Source: M0108 sp963841065 (lineage in GTDB: Bacteria; Pseudomonadota; Gammaproteobacteria; Chromatiales; Chromatiaceae). From it: DNA of 64,000 nt. A program made the position numbers and the translations under genes. Position 1 is the stretch's first letter. The number at the start of each line of letters is the position of its first letter. Location: NCBI GenBank assembly GCA_963841065.1, contig CAWJBI010000020.1:1-64000 (forward strand). Direction: 5' to 3'. Below, one piece after another: positions 35,268-47,952 of the stretch. A model generated the notes under the pieces. It had not been told where the DNA came from and made no database searches. It was given only the letters and a program-made list of their open reading frames with translations.

Positions 35268-38200
35268 TCAGGGTTGATGGAGAAAGGCGTTTTCCTCCGG
35301 TTCCGGGCGGGTGGCCTTGGGAGGTGAGCCGTCACTGGCTGGGGGATTCGGGGGCGCATCCGGGGCGCCGACCGCGCCCCTGGGGGCCTCGCCCCCGGAG
35401 GGCGGTTCCAGCCGGGCCCGGGGTTCGATGTCGGGGTTGGCCCAGGGGCCCCGGATGTCATAGCTATGCCGACCGATCACGTCGAGGGCGCCCCCACTGG
35501 CCTTGTCGGCCAGCAGGACGGCGGCGCCGACCAGGGGACCGGCGACGAAGGCGCTGGCCAGGGCCACGCCCCCGCCCAGGCTCGGGGTAACGGTGGCCAC
35601 CTGATCCAGGGTCTCCTTGATGAGATTGGCCCGCCCCGTGATCCGGACCTCCGCCGAGGAGCCCTCGATGACCAGGGGGTCGAGCAACTCCACCCAGCCG
35701 CCGTGGATGCCCAACTTGCCGGTGATGCCCTCAAAGACAAAGCCGCGGTCGAACAGGTCGGTGAAGTCCAGGGTGAGACGGCGCCCCAAGGCCCCCAGAT
35801 TGAGCACGCCCAGAACCCGGCCGACCCCGGGGTCCACCTCCAGCAGGCTGCCCTTGCCGATATCCACCTCGACCTCGCCCTCCAGGGCGGCCAGATTCAG
35901 GTCGGCGGGACCGCCGGGCCAGGACAGCCGGGCCAGGACGCCGGCGGGGGCCTGTTCCAGGTAGCTGGCGTAATCCAGGTGCCGCAGCAGTTCCCCGAGA
36001 TCGGCGGAGCTGGCATCCAGGTCCAGGCGCGTCCTGGGCTCCGCGTCCTCCTGGGCCCAGGCGCCAGTCCCGGTAAGCTGGATGCGGGGGGAGCCAGTCA
36101 GGCGTAGCTCCTCGATGGCGAGCCCCCGCGGCGTAGCCGCGGCCAGCAGGGTGAGGCGGCCCAGATCATTGTCAGCCCAATGGAGCCGATCGACCGCCAG
36201 ATCCAGGGCCGGGGCCTGGCGCGGATCGGCCCACCGAGGCGGCTCCTTTTGGGTTGCCGGCCTGGCCGTGGTCCCGGGTTTGCCCTCATCCAGCAAGGGC
36301 TTGAGGTCCAGCCGCTCGAGTTCGACGCGCAGGGACTGGGCTCGGGCCTTATGGGGGATAGACAAGTGGCCCGCCAGTTCCCGGGCCTTGACACGAATAT
36401 CCCAGGCCTGGGCGCCTTGCTCCAGGTCCAGGCGCACCTCCTGGAGTCGCGCGGGTCCGACCTGCAAACGGTCGATGCCTAGATCGGTGACCGTCCAGCG
36501 GAGACCGCCCATGCCACCCGCGCCCCCGTCCGCGCCCCCCAGGCCCGCCGTCCAGTCCCGCCAGGCGTTCAGATCCAGTTCCGGCAACTGGCCGGTCAGG
36601 CGCAGACCATCATCGCCGGGCAGGTCCACCTGCTCCTCCCCCAGGGCGAAGGCGCCGCGCTTGAGCCCCGGCCCGCCCTTGCCGTGGCGGGCAAAAAGCA
36701 GATTCAGGGCCAGATCACCATAGCGGCCACGCACCTGGGTATCCTGGCCCGCCTGGGATTGCCAGTTCAGGCTCAGGGGCCGCGTCTCCGCCCGCGCCTT
36801 ACCCACCGGCTCGGGCAGCTTGACCGCCAGCCCCTGGAGGTTGGAACTCAGGCTGAAATCGGCCTGGAGGGCGCGGATACCCGCTGGCGATCGCGGGTCG
36901 GGAATCCGGATATTCAGGTCCCAGGGGATCTCGCCCTCCAGTTGGCGCCAAAGGGGATGGGGCAGCCGCTCCGCCAGGGTCTTGGCGGTCGTCGCGCCCG
37001 TCAGCTTCAACTCGGTCAGCTTGGTCTGGGACTTGCCGGCCCGGATACGATCCAGGGTCGCGCTCAGGGGCGCGCCCAGGGATTGGGCCTCGAGGCGGGA
37101 GGCCGTCACCCCGTCCTGGTTGAAACCCAGGACCCCCCGCAAATCCGCCAGGACCAGGTCCGCGCCGGCCAGGGTCAGGCTGGCCGGGCCGGGCCAGGAC
37201 AGGGCCCCCGTCAGGCCCACCCGCTCCTCGGGGTGATCATGGCCGAGGGGAATGTCCATTTTGAGATCGATAGCCACAGGGCCCGCGGCGGTGAAGAGGT
37301 CCGAAAGGCCACCCAGGGAGGCCCGCAGGGGCGTCGCCTCGGGGAAGGCCAGGGCCTGATTAAAATCGCCGCGGGCGGTGCCCCGCACCGTGACCCGCTG
37401 GGCATCCGCCAGATCCAGAATTTCCGCCTGGGCCTCGATGAGCGGAAAGCCCAGGATCTCGCCGCCAGTGGTGGCTATGCTCATGGCCTGGTTGTGAAAA
37501 TGGACCAGGCCCTCCAGTCCCTCCAGGGGCGGCCAGTCGGGGTGAAAATCCAGCGCCATTTCCTCGACCCAGAGCAGGACATGGCAATAGCCCTGATCCT
37601 GGCGGAAGGGGAAATCGGCGGGCCGGCCCCGAAAGAGGACCTGCCCCCTGGGGACCCGGCCGGCGGGGAAGGCCCGCTCCAGCCAGGCCCGCGCCCGGGG
37701 CTTGAGCTTGGCGTCCGGCAGATAGTCGCGGATGACGCCGGCATTGGCGTTGCGGATATCGGCCTGGAGGTCCAGTACCGGCCCCCCTGACGCGGATGCC
37801 CCAAGATCCTGGAGGGTAAAACGCAGCTTCAGGCCCAGGTCCGGGTTGAGGGCCTCCAGGCCATCACTGGCCAGTCGCAGCCCGCCAACCGCGGCGGGCA
37901 CCCAGGTCACGGGGCCGGCCAAGCGATCCACCCGGAGCGGTGGCCGGTCGCCAAAGACCCCCGGCAAATTCAGGTACAAGCCCTCCCCGGCGATCTGGAG
38001 CCGCCCACCCGCCAGATCCGTCGTCAGGTCCAGGTCAAGCCGCGCCGCCTGGAACGCCACGGCACCCTGGCCGGGAACCTGGCCCTGGAGCGACAGTCCC
38101 TCCAGGCGCAGCCGCGCCTGGCCCGTCGCCAACCGCGAGCCCTGGACCCGATAATGACCCTCCAGGGCGAGCAGCTCCTCGGCCACCTGGAGGCCATGGG

Positions 38201-38960
38201 GCAGGAGCCCCGCCGTCGGCGGCCCCGGGTCGCCGGCGTCCAGGGTAAAATCCAGCACCCCGGACCAGTCATCGAGCTGGCCCGCATCCCCCTGGAGATC
38301 CGCGGTCACCCGCAGCCGGGCGCTGGGGTCGGCGGCCAGGCGCGCCTGCAGATCAAGACGGTGCGCGGAGCCCAGATTGTCGAGGTCGAGCCGGATCTCC
38401 GACAGAATCAGGGGCGGGGCGTTGGAGCCCCGATCCAGCCACTCGATCTCGCCATCCGTCAGTCGCAACCGGCCTTGTTCGAGAAAGGCTGCCAAGGCCC
38501 CGTGATTGCCGGCCTGCCAGCCCCCACCCTCCCCCAGCCCGGCGATGACAATCTGGCCATCCCCCCGCCACTCCAGGCGCAGTCGCGGCCCTTCGAGGGT
38601 AATGTTTGTCACCTGGGGGCTAAGGGTACCCAGACTGGCCAGGGGGTCCAGGTCCAGGTGCAGGCGGCGGAGATGGAGTTGGGGGATGGGGTCGCCGGGG
38701 GCCAGCAGGTCAACATCCTCCAGGGTGACCCGGGGCACCAGGCCGACCAGCCCCAGGTGGAAGCGGCTCAGGCGCGTCTCCAGCCCCAGCCTCTCGCGCA
38801 TGGCCGTCGCCAGGGGCTCCCGCAGCCAGTCCTCCGCAAAGGGCATGGCCAGGCTGACCGCGGCCAGGGGGAGACCCACGACCAGGCTTAATATCAGGAG
38901 GAAACGCCAGAGGCGCGAGGCCAAGGGCCTCGGGAAGGGGGGCATGAAGCGGGGAATCAC
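35268..38960 (-). CDS. yhdP: YhdP family AsmA-like envelope protein
   Basis: Protein of 1230 residues with one N-terminal membrane anchor (about 12-34, RLWRFLLILSLVVGLPLAAV) and a very long periplasmic body of repeated beta-groove units, ending in the conserved domain around SSAEVRITGRANLIKETLDQ and TVTPSLGGGVALASAFVAGP. YhdP, TamB and YdbH are bridge-like proteins that move phospholipids from the inner to the outer membrane. The extreme C terminus is Pro/Glu-rich. It starts 13 bases after the rng stop. Its size fits the TIGR02099 family. Confidence 0.94.
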   Translation of the reverse strand: MIPRFMPPFPRPLASRLWRFLLILSLVVGLPLAAVSLAMPFAEDWLREPLATAMRERLGLETRLSRFHLGLVGLVPRVTLEDVDLLAPGDPIPQLHLRRLHLDLDPLASLGTLSPQVTNITLEGPRLRLEWRGDGQIVIAGLGEGGGWQAGNHGALAAFLEQGRLRLTDGEIEWLDRGSNAPPLILSEIRLDLDNLGSAHRLDLQARLAADPSARLRVTADLQGDAGQLDDWSGVLDFTLDAGDPGPPTAGLLPHGLQVAEELLALEGHYRVQGSRLATGQARLRLEGLSLQGQVPGQGAVAFQAARLDLDLTTDLAGGRLQIAGEGLYLNLPGVFGDRPPLRVDRLAGPVTWVPAAVGGLRLASDGLEALNPDLGLKLRFTLQDLGASASGGPVLDLQADIRNANAGVIRDYLPDAKLKPRARAWLERAFPAGRVPRGQVLFRGRPADFPFRQDQGYCHVLLWVEEMALDFHPDWPPLEGLEGLVHFHNQAMSIATTGGEILGFPLIEAQAEILDLADAQRVTVRGTARGDFNQALAFPEATPLRASLGGLSDLFTAAGPVAIDLKMDIPLGHDHPEERVGLTGALSWPGPASLTLAGADLVLADLRGVLGFNQDGVTASRLEAQSLGAPLSATLDRIRAGKSQTKLTELKLTGATTAKTLAERLPHPLWRQLEGEIPWDLNIRIPDPRSPAGIRALQADFSLSSNLQGLAVKLPEPVGKARAETRPLSLNWQSQAGQDTQVRGRYGDLALNLLFARHGKGGPGLKRGAFALGEEQVDLPGDDGLRLTGQLPELDLNAWRDWTAGLGGADGGAGGMGGLRWTVTDLGIDRLQVGPARLQEVRLDLEQGAQAWDIRVKARELAGHLSIPHKARAQSLRVELERLDLKPLLDEGKPGTTARPATQKEPPRWADPRQAPALDLAVDRLHWADNDLGRLTLLAAATPRGLAIEELRLTGSPRIQLTGTGAWAQEDAEPRTRLDLDASSADLGELLRHLDYASYLEQAPAGVLARLSWPGGPADLNLAALEGEVEVDIGKGSLLEVDPGVGRVLGVLNLGALGRRLTLDFTDLFDRGFVFEGITGKLGIHGGWVELLDPLVIEGSSAEVRITGRANLIKETLDQVATVTPSLGGGVALASAFVAGPLVGAAVLLADKASGGALDVIGRHSYDIRGPWANPDIEPRARLEPPSGGEAPRGAVGAPDAPPNPPASDGSPPKATRPEPEENAFLHQP

Positions 38961-38973
38961 TACCGAGGACGGA

Positions 38974-40428
38974 CTAGATCAGCACGACATCGTACTGTTC
39001 CTGGGGATAGAGGGCCTCGGCCTGCAGCCGGATCGGCTTGCCGATGAATTCCTCCAGTTCCGCCAGATGCCCGGATTCCTCGTCCAACAAGCGATCGATG
39101 ACATCCTGGGAGGCCAGCACCAGCAGGGTCTCGACCTCGAACTGCCGCGCCTCGCGCATGATCTCGCGGAAGATCTCGTTGCAGGTGGTCTCGGCCGTCT
39201 TGACGGTGCCGCGGCCCCCGCAACAGGGACAGGGCTCGCAGAGGACATGCTCCAGGGACTCGCGGGTGCGCTTGCGGGTCATCTCCACCAGCCCCAGGGA
39301 GGATACCTCGCTGATGTGGGTCTTGGCGTGATCCCGGGACAGGCACTTTTCCAGGGCGCGGAGCACCTGGCGCTTATGGTCCTCGTCCATCATGTCGATG
39401 AAGTCGATGATGATGATGCCACCCAGGTTGCGCAGGCGCAGTTGGCGGCAGATCGCCTGGGCCGCCTCCAGGTTGGTCTTGAAGATGGTCTCCTCGAGGT
39501 TGCGATGACCGACGAAGGCCCCGGTGTTGACATCGATGGTGGTCATGGCCTCGGTCTGATCGATGACCAGGTGGCCGCCGGACTTGAGCTGCACCTTGCG
39601 CTGCAGGGCCTTCTGGATCTCCTCCTCGACGCCGTAAAGGTCGAAGAGGGGCCGCTCGCCCTGGTAATACTCCAGCCGGTCACGGATATCGGGGATGTAT
39701 TGGTCGGCGAAGGCGATAGCCTTGTCCATGGTCATGCGGGAGTCGAAACGGACCCGCTCCACCTCGGGGCCCACCAGATCGCGCAGGGCGCGCAGGGCCA
39801 GGGGCAGGTCCTCATGGATCAGACCTATTTCTCTCGCGGTACGGCAGCGTTCCTTGATGTCATGCCAGAGCTTGGCGAGGAAGATCATGTCATTGATCAG
39901 AGCCTCCTCGGTGATGCCATCCGCCGCGGTACGGGCGATGAAGCCGCCCTCGCCCTCATGCTCATTGACGAAGCGCTGGAGGATATCCCGCAGGCGGCGG
40001 CGCTCCTCCTCGTCCTCGATTTTCTGGGACACCCCCGTGTTTTGCAGGGTGGGCATGAAGACCAGGTAGCGGGAGGGGATGGAGATATTGGTGGTGAGGC
40101 GCGCGCCCTTGGTCCCCAAGGGGTCCTTGACTACCTGCACCACCAGGGTGTCGCCCTCGCTCACCAGATCGTGGATCTGATCACCCCGGGGCTCGCCCTC
40201 GACGCCCACGATATCGGAGGTATGCAGGAAGGCGGCCCGCTCCAGGCCGATCTCGACGAAGGCCGCCTGCATCCCCGGCAGCACCCGGCAGATGCGGCCC
40301 TTGTAGATGTTGCCGACCAGGCCGCAGCGTTCCAGCCGCTCGATGATGATCTCCTGCACCACGCCATTTTCGACCACGGCGACGCGGGTCTCCGGCGGCG
40401 TGACATTGACCAGGATTTCCTCACTCAT
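38974..40428 (-). CDS. rng: Ribonuclease G
   Basis: Cytoplasmic endonuclease of 484 residues that matures the 5' end of 16S rRNA and turns over some mRNAs. The N-terminal S1 domain includes GNIYKGRICRVLPGMQAAFV. The DNase I-like catalytic part has TTIDVNTGAFVGHRNLEETI and GGIIIIDFIDM with the Mg-binding aspartates. The zinc-link CPCCGGRG is near 405. It lacks the long C-terminal scaffold of RNase E. It overlaps maf by four bases. Confidence 0.97.
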   Translation of the reverse strand: MSEEILVNVTPPETRVAVVENGVVQEIIIERLERCGLVGNIYKGRICRVLPGMQAAFVEIGLERAAFLHTSDIVGVEGEPRGDQIHDLVSEGDTLVVQVVKDPLGTKGARLTTNISIPSRYLVFMPTLQNTGVSQKIEDEEERRRLRDILQRFVNEHEGEGGFIARTAADGITEEALINDMIFLAKLWHDIKERCRTAREIGLIHEDLPLALRALRDLVGPEVERVRFDSRMTMDKAIAFADQYIPDIRDRLEYYQGERPLFDLYGVEEEIQKALQRKVQLKSGGHLVIDQTEAMTTIDVNTGAFVGHRNLEETIFKTNLEAAQAICRQLRLRNLGGIIIIDFIDMMDEDHKRQVLRALEKCLSRDHAKTHISEVSSLGLVEMTRKRTRESLEHVLCEPCPCCGGRGTVKTAETTCNEIFREIMREARQFEVETLLVLASQDVIDRLLDEESGHLAELEEFIGKPIRLQAEALYPQEQYDVVLI

Positions 40429-41078
40429 GGCGGCCCTTGGGATTCAGTAGCGGTTTGTGAAGTGGAAAGTGGGGACGAACTCCCGGTTAGGCCATCGCCC
40501 AGCAAAAGAATTCCCTCCTCGGCGAGCAAGAGCGCCGTCTCGTGGAGCGGCAGGCCCATGACGCCGGAATAACTGCCACGCAACTCGCGCACGAAGAGGG
40601 CGCCCAGACCCTGGATGGCATAGCCCCCCGCCTTGTCGGCGGGCTCCCCCGTCGCCCAGTAGGCGCGGGCCTCCCAGTCCGGGATGGTGCGAAAGCTGAC
40701 CTGGCTCTCGCTCAGGGCCAGGCGCTCCACCGTGCCGATCAGGGCCACCGCGCTCAACACCCGATGGGTCCGTCCCGACAGGAGGCGCAGCATGGCGGCA
40801 GCCTCCCCGGCATCCCGGGGCTTGCCCAGGATGCGGCCATCGAGGGTCACCAGGGTGTCCGCCGCCAGGACCGGTACCTCGGCACCCGCGGGCCTGACGG
40901 CCCTCCCGGCCCGGGCCTTGTCCAGGGCGACCCGGCGGGCATAGTCCTCCGGCACCTCCCCGGGGAGTGGCGCCTCATCCAGATCCACCGCGAGCACGGC
41001 ATGGGCGACGCCAATTTGCCCCAGCAGCTCGCGGCGCCGGGGGGATTGGGAGGCCAGATAGACCTGGATCTTCGCCAT
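40425..41078 (-). CDS. Maf family nucleoside triphosphate pyrophosphatase
   Basis: Protein of 217 residues that hydrolyses non-canonical or pyrimidine NTPs. ASQSPRRRELLGQIG at the start, DEAPLPGEVPEDYARRVALD, AADTLVTLDGRILGKP with the catalytic Asp, and GYAIQGLGALFVRELRGSYS fit the YhdE/dTTPase-UTPase branch. It starts at MAKIQVYL (41078); the ATG four codons upstream is possible. Its C-terminal Ser/Thr-rich tail (SSSPLSTSQTATESQGPP) extends past the usual end. It is translationally coupled to rng. Confidence 0.93.
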   Translation of the reverse strand: MAKIQVYLASQSPRRRELLGQIGVAHAVLAVDLDEAPLPGEVPEDYARRVALDKARAGRAVRPAGAEVPVLAADTLVTLDGRILGKPRDAGEAAAMLRLLSGRTHRVLSAVALIGTVERLALSESQVSFRTIPDWEARAYWATGEPADKAGGYAIQGLGALFVRELRGSYSGVMGLPLHETALLLAEEGILLLGDGLTGSSSPLSTSQTATESQGPP

Positions 41079-41207
41079 GGAGGCCTTCAAAGGCTAGCCG
41101 GGGGGCGCATGGCAACCCAGGTGGCTGGGTCGCGCCCCGACTACCGCCACCAAAATGTCCGTTGCCAGGGCCCGATTCGCGGCCAGCCCCAGCGCCAGGC
41201 CCAACCC

Positions 41208-41678
41208 CTAGGCCCGGTGGTAAGGATGACCCCCGAGGAGGCTCCAGGCCCGGTAAAGCTGCTCGGCCAGAATGACCCGCACCAGGGGGTGCGGGAAGGT
41301 CAGGGGCGACAGGGACCAGAGACGTTCGGCGCGGGCGCGGCAGGCCTCGTCCAGGCCCTCGGGACCCCCGACCAGCAGGGCCAGATCCCGGCCCTCCCCC
41401 AGCCAGCCCGCCAGTTCCCGCGCCAGTTGCGCCGTGCTCCAGGGGGTGCCCCGCTCATCCAGGGCCACCAGTTGCGCCCCCTTCGGCAGGGCCGCCAGCA
41501 ACCTTACCCCCTCTTCCCGCCGGGCCACCTCGGCGCTGGCCCCCTTGCCCCGGTGCCCCGGCTCGATCTCGACCAGGCGCAGGGCGCACTCGGGGGGCAG
41601 GCGCTTGGCGTATTCCCGGTAACCCGCATCCACCCAGACCGGCATGCGCCGGCCCACGCTCAACAGATGGATGCGCAC
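41208..41678 (-). CDS. rlmH: 23S rRNA pseudouridine-1915 N3-methyltransferase
   Basis: SPOUT-fold enzyme of 156 residues, the standard length. The AdoMet knot is seen as LLVGGPEGLDEACRARAERL and LSPLTFPHPLVRVILAEQLY, ending GGHPYHR. The GTG at 41678 (VRIHLLSVGRRMPVWVD) gives the family N terminus; a long upstream open frame in the same phase is noise. It lies eight bases after the stop of a small gene, where rsfS is found in most relatives. Confidence 0.95.
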   Translation of the reverse strand: MRIHLLSVGRRMPVWVDAGYREYAKRLPPECALRLVEIEPGHRGKGASAEVARREEGVRLLAALPKGAQLVALDERGTPWSTAQLARELAGWLGEGRDLALLVGGPEGLDEACRARAERLWSLSPLTFPHPLVRVILAEQLYRAWSLLGGHPYHRA

Positions 41679-41686
41679 CGCCCCCT

Positions 41687-41911
41687 TCAGTCCAGGGCGG
41701 GGCCGAGCAGGAAGTCCACCCGGGCGAAGCCCTGATCCTCCAGGCTGTCCATGACGGCGTCCACCCAGCCTTGTTCGTCCTCGCGCGGCACCTCGCTGAC
41801 CAGGCCCGTGACAAAGCGATAGGCCTCCTGGGGAGAGATGTCCGTGGGAATGGTCACCAGCCGGACCCGCCCTAGGTCCTTGCTCGGCAGGATCATGAGT
41901 CGATCGGTCAT
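41687..41911 (-). CDS. Small conserved-looking protein upstream of rlmH
   Basis: Protein of 74 residues starting MTDRLMILPSKDLGRVRLV and ending ARVDFLLGPALD. GAGGTATCCAAAC precedes the ATG, and rlmH begins eight bases after the stop, so the gene is well placed to be real. It is acidic with a likely alpha/beta fold. I do not recognise the family. In most gammaproteobacteria the gene here is rsfS (ribosomal silencing factor); this sequence does not resemble RsfS. Confidence 0.75.
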   Translation of the reverse strand: MTDRLMILPSKDLGRVRLVTIPTDISPQEAYRFVTGLVSEVPREDEQGWVDAVMDSLEDQGFARVDFLLGPALD

Positions 41912-42001
41912 GTTTGGATACCTCATTAAGGATGGGGCCCACCCGGGCCACTGTGGGACATGATATAGGTATCACGTCGCCTTTTCCCCCTTTGGTCATC
42001 A

Positions 42002-42054
42002 TTTGGCTTGGCCGGATTTAGCCATGGGGGCTTCGGTATATAATCCAAGCCAAA
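42002..42054 (+). promoter_or_regulatory. metH promoter within a 10-base inverted repeat
   Basis: TTTGGCTTGG (42002-42011) and CCAAGCCAAA (42045-42054) are exact complements. Between them is a consensus -10 box TATAAT (42039-42044) and, 16 bases upstream, a weak -35 TTTAGC (42017-42022). The dyad would straddle RNA polymerase, so it may be an operator. It lies about 50-100 bases before the metH start. Confidence 0.5.
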
Positions 42055-42102
42055 GTCCCCGGGGCCCCAGCCCCGGCGCCCACCACCTGACAGGTTCTCC
42101 CC

Positions 42103-45810
<3,708 letters not shown>

Positions 45811-46008
45811 GGCCCCGGCCCGCGGCAAGCCCGACCTGGGGCGGGGCAACGCCCTGTCCCAGGCTTCCGCCACCACCCTTGCCAAGCAGCCGGGAGCGCT
45901 TGAGATGCCGGACCCCGCCGCACCCGCATCACCGGCCGGGACCCGCAATACGCCCCCTTCTCGACGGACCCACCCAAGAATTAGCCGCCATTACCGGAAC
46001 CGGCCCCT

Positions 46009-46054
46009 ATCGCGCCAATAGGAATGGCGCGAATCTTGACTGATCGCGCCAATA
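46009..46054 (+). promoter_or_regulatory. Probable autoregulatory operator of the truncated RelB gene
   Basis: ATCGCGCCAATA occurs twice as a direct repeat (46009-46020 and 46043-46054). The first copy is also half of a perfect dyad, TCGCGCCA-ATAGGAA-TGGCGCGA (46010-46032). A -35-like TTGACT lies between. RelB/DinJ antitoxins bind such repeats just upstream of their own start, which here is at 46072. Confidence 0.5.
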
Positions 46055-46071
46055 AATTGGATGAGCACACC

Positions 46072-46170
46072 ATGTCCGCAAATGCTGTCGTCCGAGCGCG
46101 CATCGAGGAGCACATCAAGGAAGAGGCGACCGCCGTGCTGGCCGCGATGGGGCTGACCGTATCGCCCTGA
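46072..46170 (+). pseudogene. Truncated RelB/DinJ-family antitoxin
   Basis: A 32-codon frame reads MSANAVVRARIEEHIKEEAT then AVLAAMGLTVSP and stop. This is the ribbon-helix-helix DNA-binding half of RelB/DinJ antitoxins, which normally continues DAFRLML and on to a toxin-binding tail. The tail and any RelE/YafQ toxin are absent. The stop is followed by unrelated sequence and then by the convergent YiiX-like gene. The DNA-binding part might still be made. Confidence 0.6.
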
Positions 46171-46226
46171 TGCGGGAGGCGGCGCAAGAGCATAATCCTG
46201 TGCTGGACAACCCCAGCCCGGTCCTG

Positions 46227-46817
46227 TCACATGATGCGGAACTTCATCTCCACCCGCGCATCCTTCCAGATATCGTCCGGGCTGATCGAGTTCCGGTTGA
46301 ACCTGAAGGCGATGTCCGCCTTGCGGAAGGCCTCGTAGACCAGTTCCGAGCAGATGTACTTGCGGTCGCGGTCCTTGCGGCCGCGCCGGAAAAGAATGCG
46401 CATCGCGATGCGCATGATCTCCCAGTTGTCGTAGGGCCGGGTCAGTTCATCCATGCCGAAGCTGATCGCCTTCTTGACTTGCTCGCCGTCCGCCGCGGGG
46501 GCGATGCGGCCGATCACGATACGCCCCTGGTAAGGCTTGTTCCTGCCGTGGTAGTCGCGCAGATACTTGGACAAGGGAACGAGGCGAACGCCGATGGCGG
46601 TCTCGCTTTCGAGAATGAAGATGCGCCGCAGGTTGTCGTCGCGATAGATGATCCCGACATGGCTCCAGACCGACTTGGTGAACCACTGGATGGACTTCGA
46701 GAAGAGATAGGTGCCCGAGCAGAAAACGATGTCGCCCGTCTGCAACTGATCGCGCACCTGGTCGTAGGCGAGGACGGGGAGTGCGGTGACGGCTTTGACG
46801 CCAAGACGATCGGCCAT
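46227..46817 (-). CDS. YiiX-like permuted NlpC/P60 cysteine hydrolase
   Basis: Protein of 196 residues without signal peptide. QLQTGDIVFCSGTYLFSKSI and WSHVGIIYRD (His53) come first and KYICSELVYEAF (catalytic Cys) last, the order typical of circularly permuted papain-like enzymes of the YiiX/YebB group. These act on amide or thioester bonds of lipids or peptides; substrates are mostly unknown. It is 61 bases downstream of the carbonic anhydrase gene on the same strand, so the two may be co-transcribed. Confidence 0.85.
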   Translation of the reverse strand: MADRLGVKAVTALPVLAYDQVRDQLQTGDIVFCSGTYLFSKSIQWFTKSVWSHVGIIYRDDNLRRIFILESETAIGVRLVPLSKYLRDYHGRNKPYQGRIVIGRIAPAADGEQVKKAISFGMDELTRPYDNWEIMRIAMRILFRRGRKDRDRKYICSELVYEAFRKADIAFRFNRNSISPDDIWKDARVEMKFRIM

Positions 46818-46878
46818 GTGTGGCTCCCTTCAGGGGACGAGGGTGGGTGCCGCGCTGCGGGTAAGGCGCCGGAAAGGC

Positions 46879-47952
46879 TCAGGCATCGATCAACTCCAGG
46901 CTGCGCGAGCGCCAGTCGAGAATGGCGGTGCGGGTAGTCATCCGTCCGGCGAGTTCCGGGAATTCTTCGCTGACCACGCCGGCGGCGAAGCGCGACAGGA
47001 AGCGCGCCTTCATTTCGGCGCGCGCCCGGTCGACGCCGATTTCGTCGTACAGGACCGAGGCGAGCAGGAGAAAGCCGTCGCTCGGGATGCGCCCCGCCTC
47101 CATGTTGCCCTGGATGATACCGGCCGCCTTGCGCAGCGGATCGGCGAGATCGGGGCTGTAGGGGCCGATGATCAGCGCGAGGTTGGGGGTGTGCAGGAAA
47201 TCGAAGCCGCGGCCGACGCAGATCACCCATTCGCGGTGCTCGATGTCGAGCCGGCGCTCGTTGCGCGCAGCCTGTTCGCGGACTTGCGCGATGTGATCGA
47301 GATTGCCGCGCAGCAAGGGCAGCAGATCGGCGCGCATCTGCGCCGGCATGTCGGGGAGCAAGGCGGCGAGCCGCTGTTCCAGCGTGGCGAGGTCGGCGGC
47401 GGCGAGGCTGGCGAGGTCGAGCACGGTGCCATCGCTGCCATGGATGGCCAAGGCATCCTCGTCGGTCTCGAAGCCGCAGACCAGCGGGTAGACGGTGCCG
47501 TGTCCCGCGCCGAAGATGTACTCCACCTGGCGACGAATTTCCTGGGTGTGGGCGATGGCGGCGGCCGTGTCGTAATTGAAACCGGCGCATCCCCGGCGAG
47601 GATTGCCGCGCGACCAGTGGTAGGTGATGAGGAACATCACGCGGCGCCCGGCGCCGGTCATGCGCTGGACATGGTGGACCAGGACCTCGCCGAGATGCGG
47701 CCAGCCGAGGTCGAAGATGCCGCCCAGATTGCGGAAGGGCATCAGGATGCCCGTCGGGGTGTGAGTGGCGAAGGGGATGTTGATGCGCCCGTCCATGCAC
47801 TTAAGGACGGCGATGGCGGTCGGGTGCTCGGCGATGTAGCGTTGGCGTGCCAGCCAGGCTTCCGGCCCGCGAAAGGTTTCGCCATGGCGGCGGGCGAGAT
47901 CGAAGAGCCAGTCGATACGCTGGGCAATCGCCTGGTTGTGGATGTCGTTCAT
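46879..47952 (-). CDS. CsoSCA-like carbonic anhydrase outside a carboxysome operon
   Basis: Protein of 357 residues. LKCMDGRINI supplies Cys52 with Asp54 and Arg56, and TYHWSRGNPRRGCAGFNYDT supplies His112 and Cys122. Spacing matches the zinc ligands (Cys, His, Cys) and Asp-Arg dyad of the carboxysome shell carbonic anhydrase, a diverged beta-class enzyme. The N-terminal shell-associated domain of true CsoSCA is missing, and no shell or Rubisco gene is nearby. GGAGGGGAC precedes the ATG at 47952; an upstream in-frame ATG at 48012 is less likely. It should hydrate CO2 in the cytoplasm. Confidence 0.85.
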   Translation of the reverse strand: MNDIHNQAIAQRIDWLFDLARRHGETFRGPEAWLARQRYIAEHPTAIAVLKCMDGRINIPFATHTPTGILMPFRNLGGIFDLGWPHLGEVLVHHVQRMTGAGRRVMFLITYHWSRGNPRRGCAGFNYDTAAAIAHTQEIRRQVEYIFGAGHGTVYPLVCGFETDEDALAIHGSDGTVLDLASLAAADLATLEQRLAALLPDMPAQMRADLLPLLRGNLDHIAQVREQAARNERRLDIEHREWVICVGRGFDFLHTPNLALIIGPYSPDLADPLRKAAGIIQGNMEAGRIPSDGFLLLASVLYDEIGVDRARAEMKARFLSRFAAGVVSEEFPELAGRMTTRTAILDWRSRSLELIDA

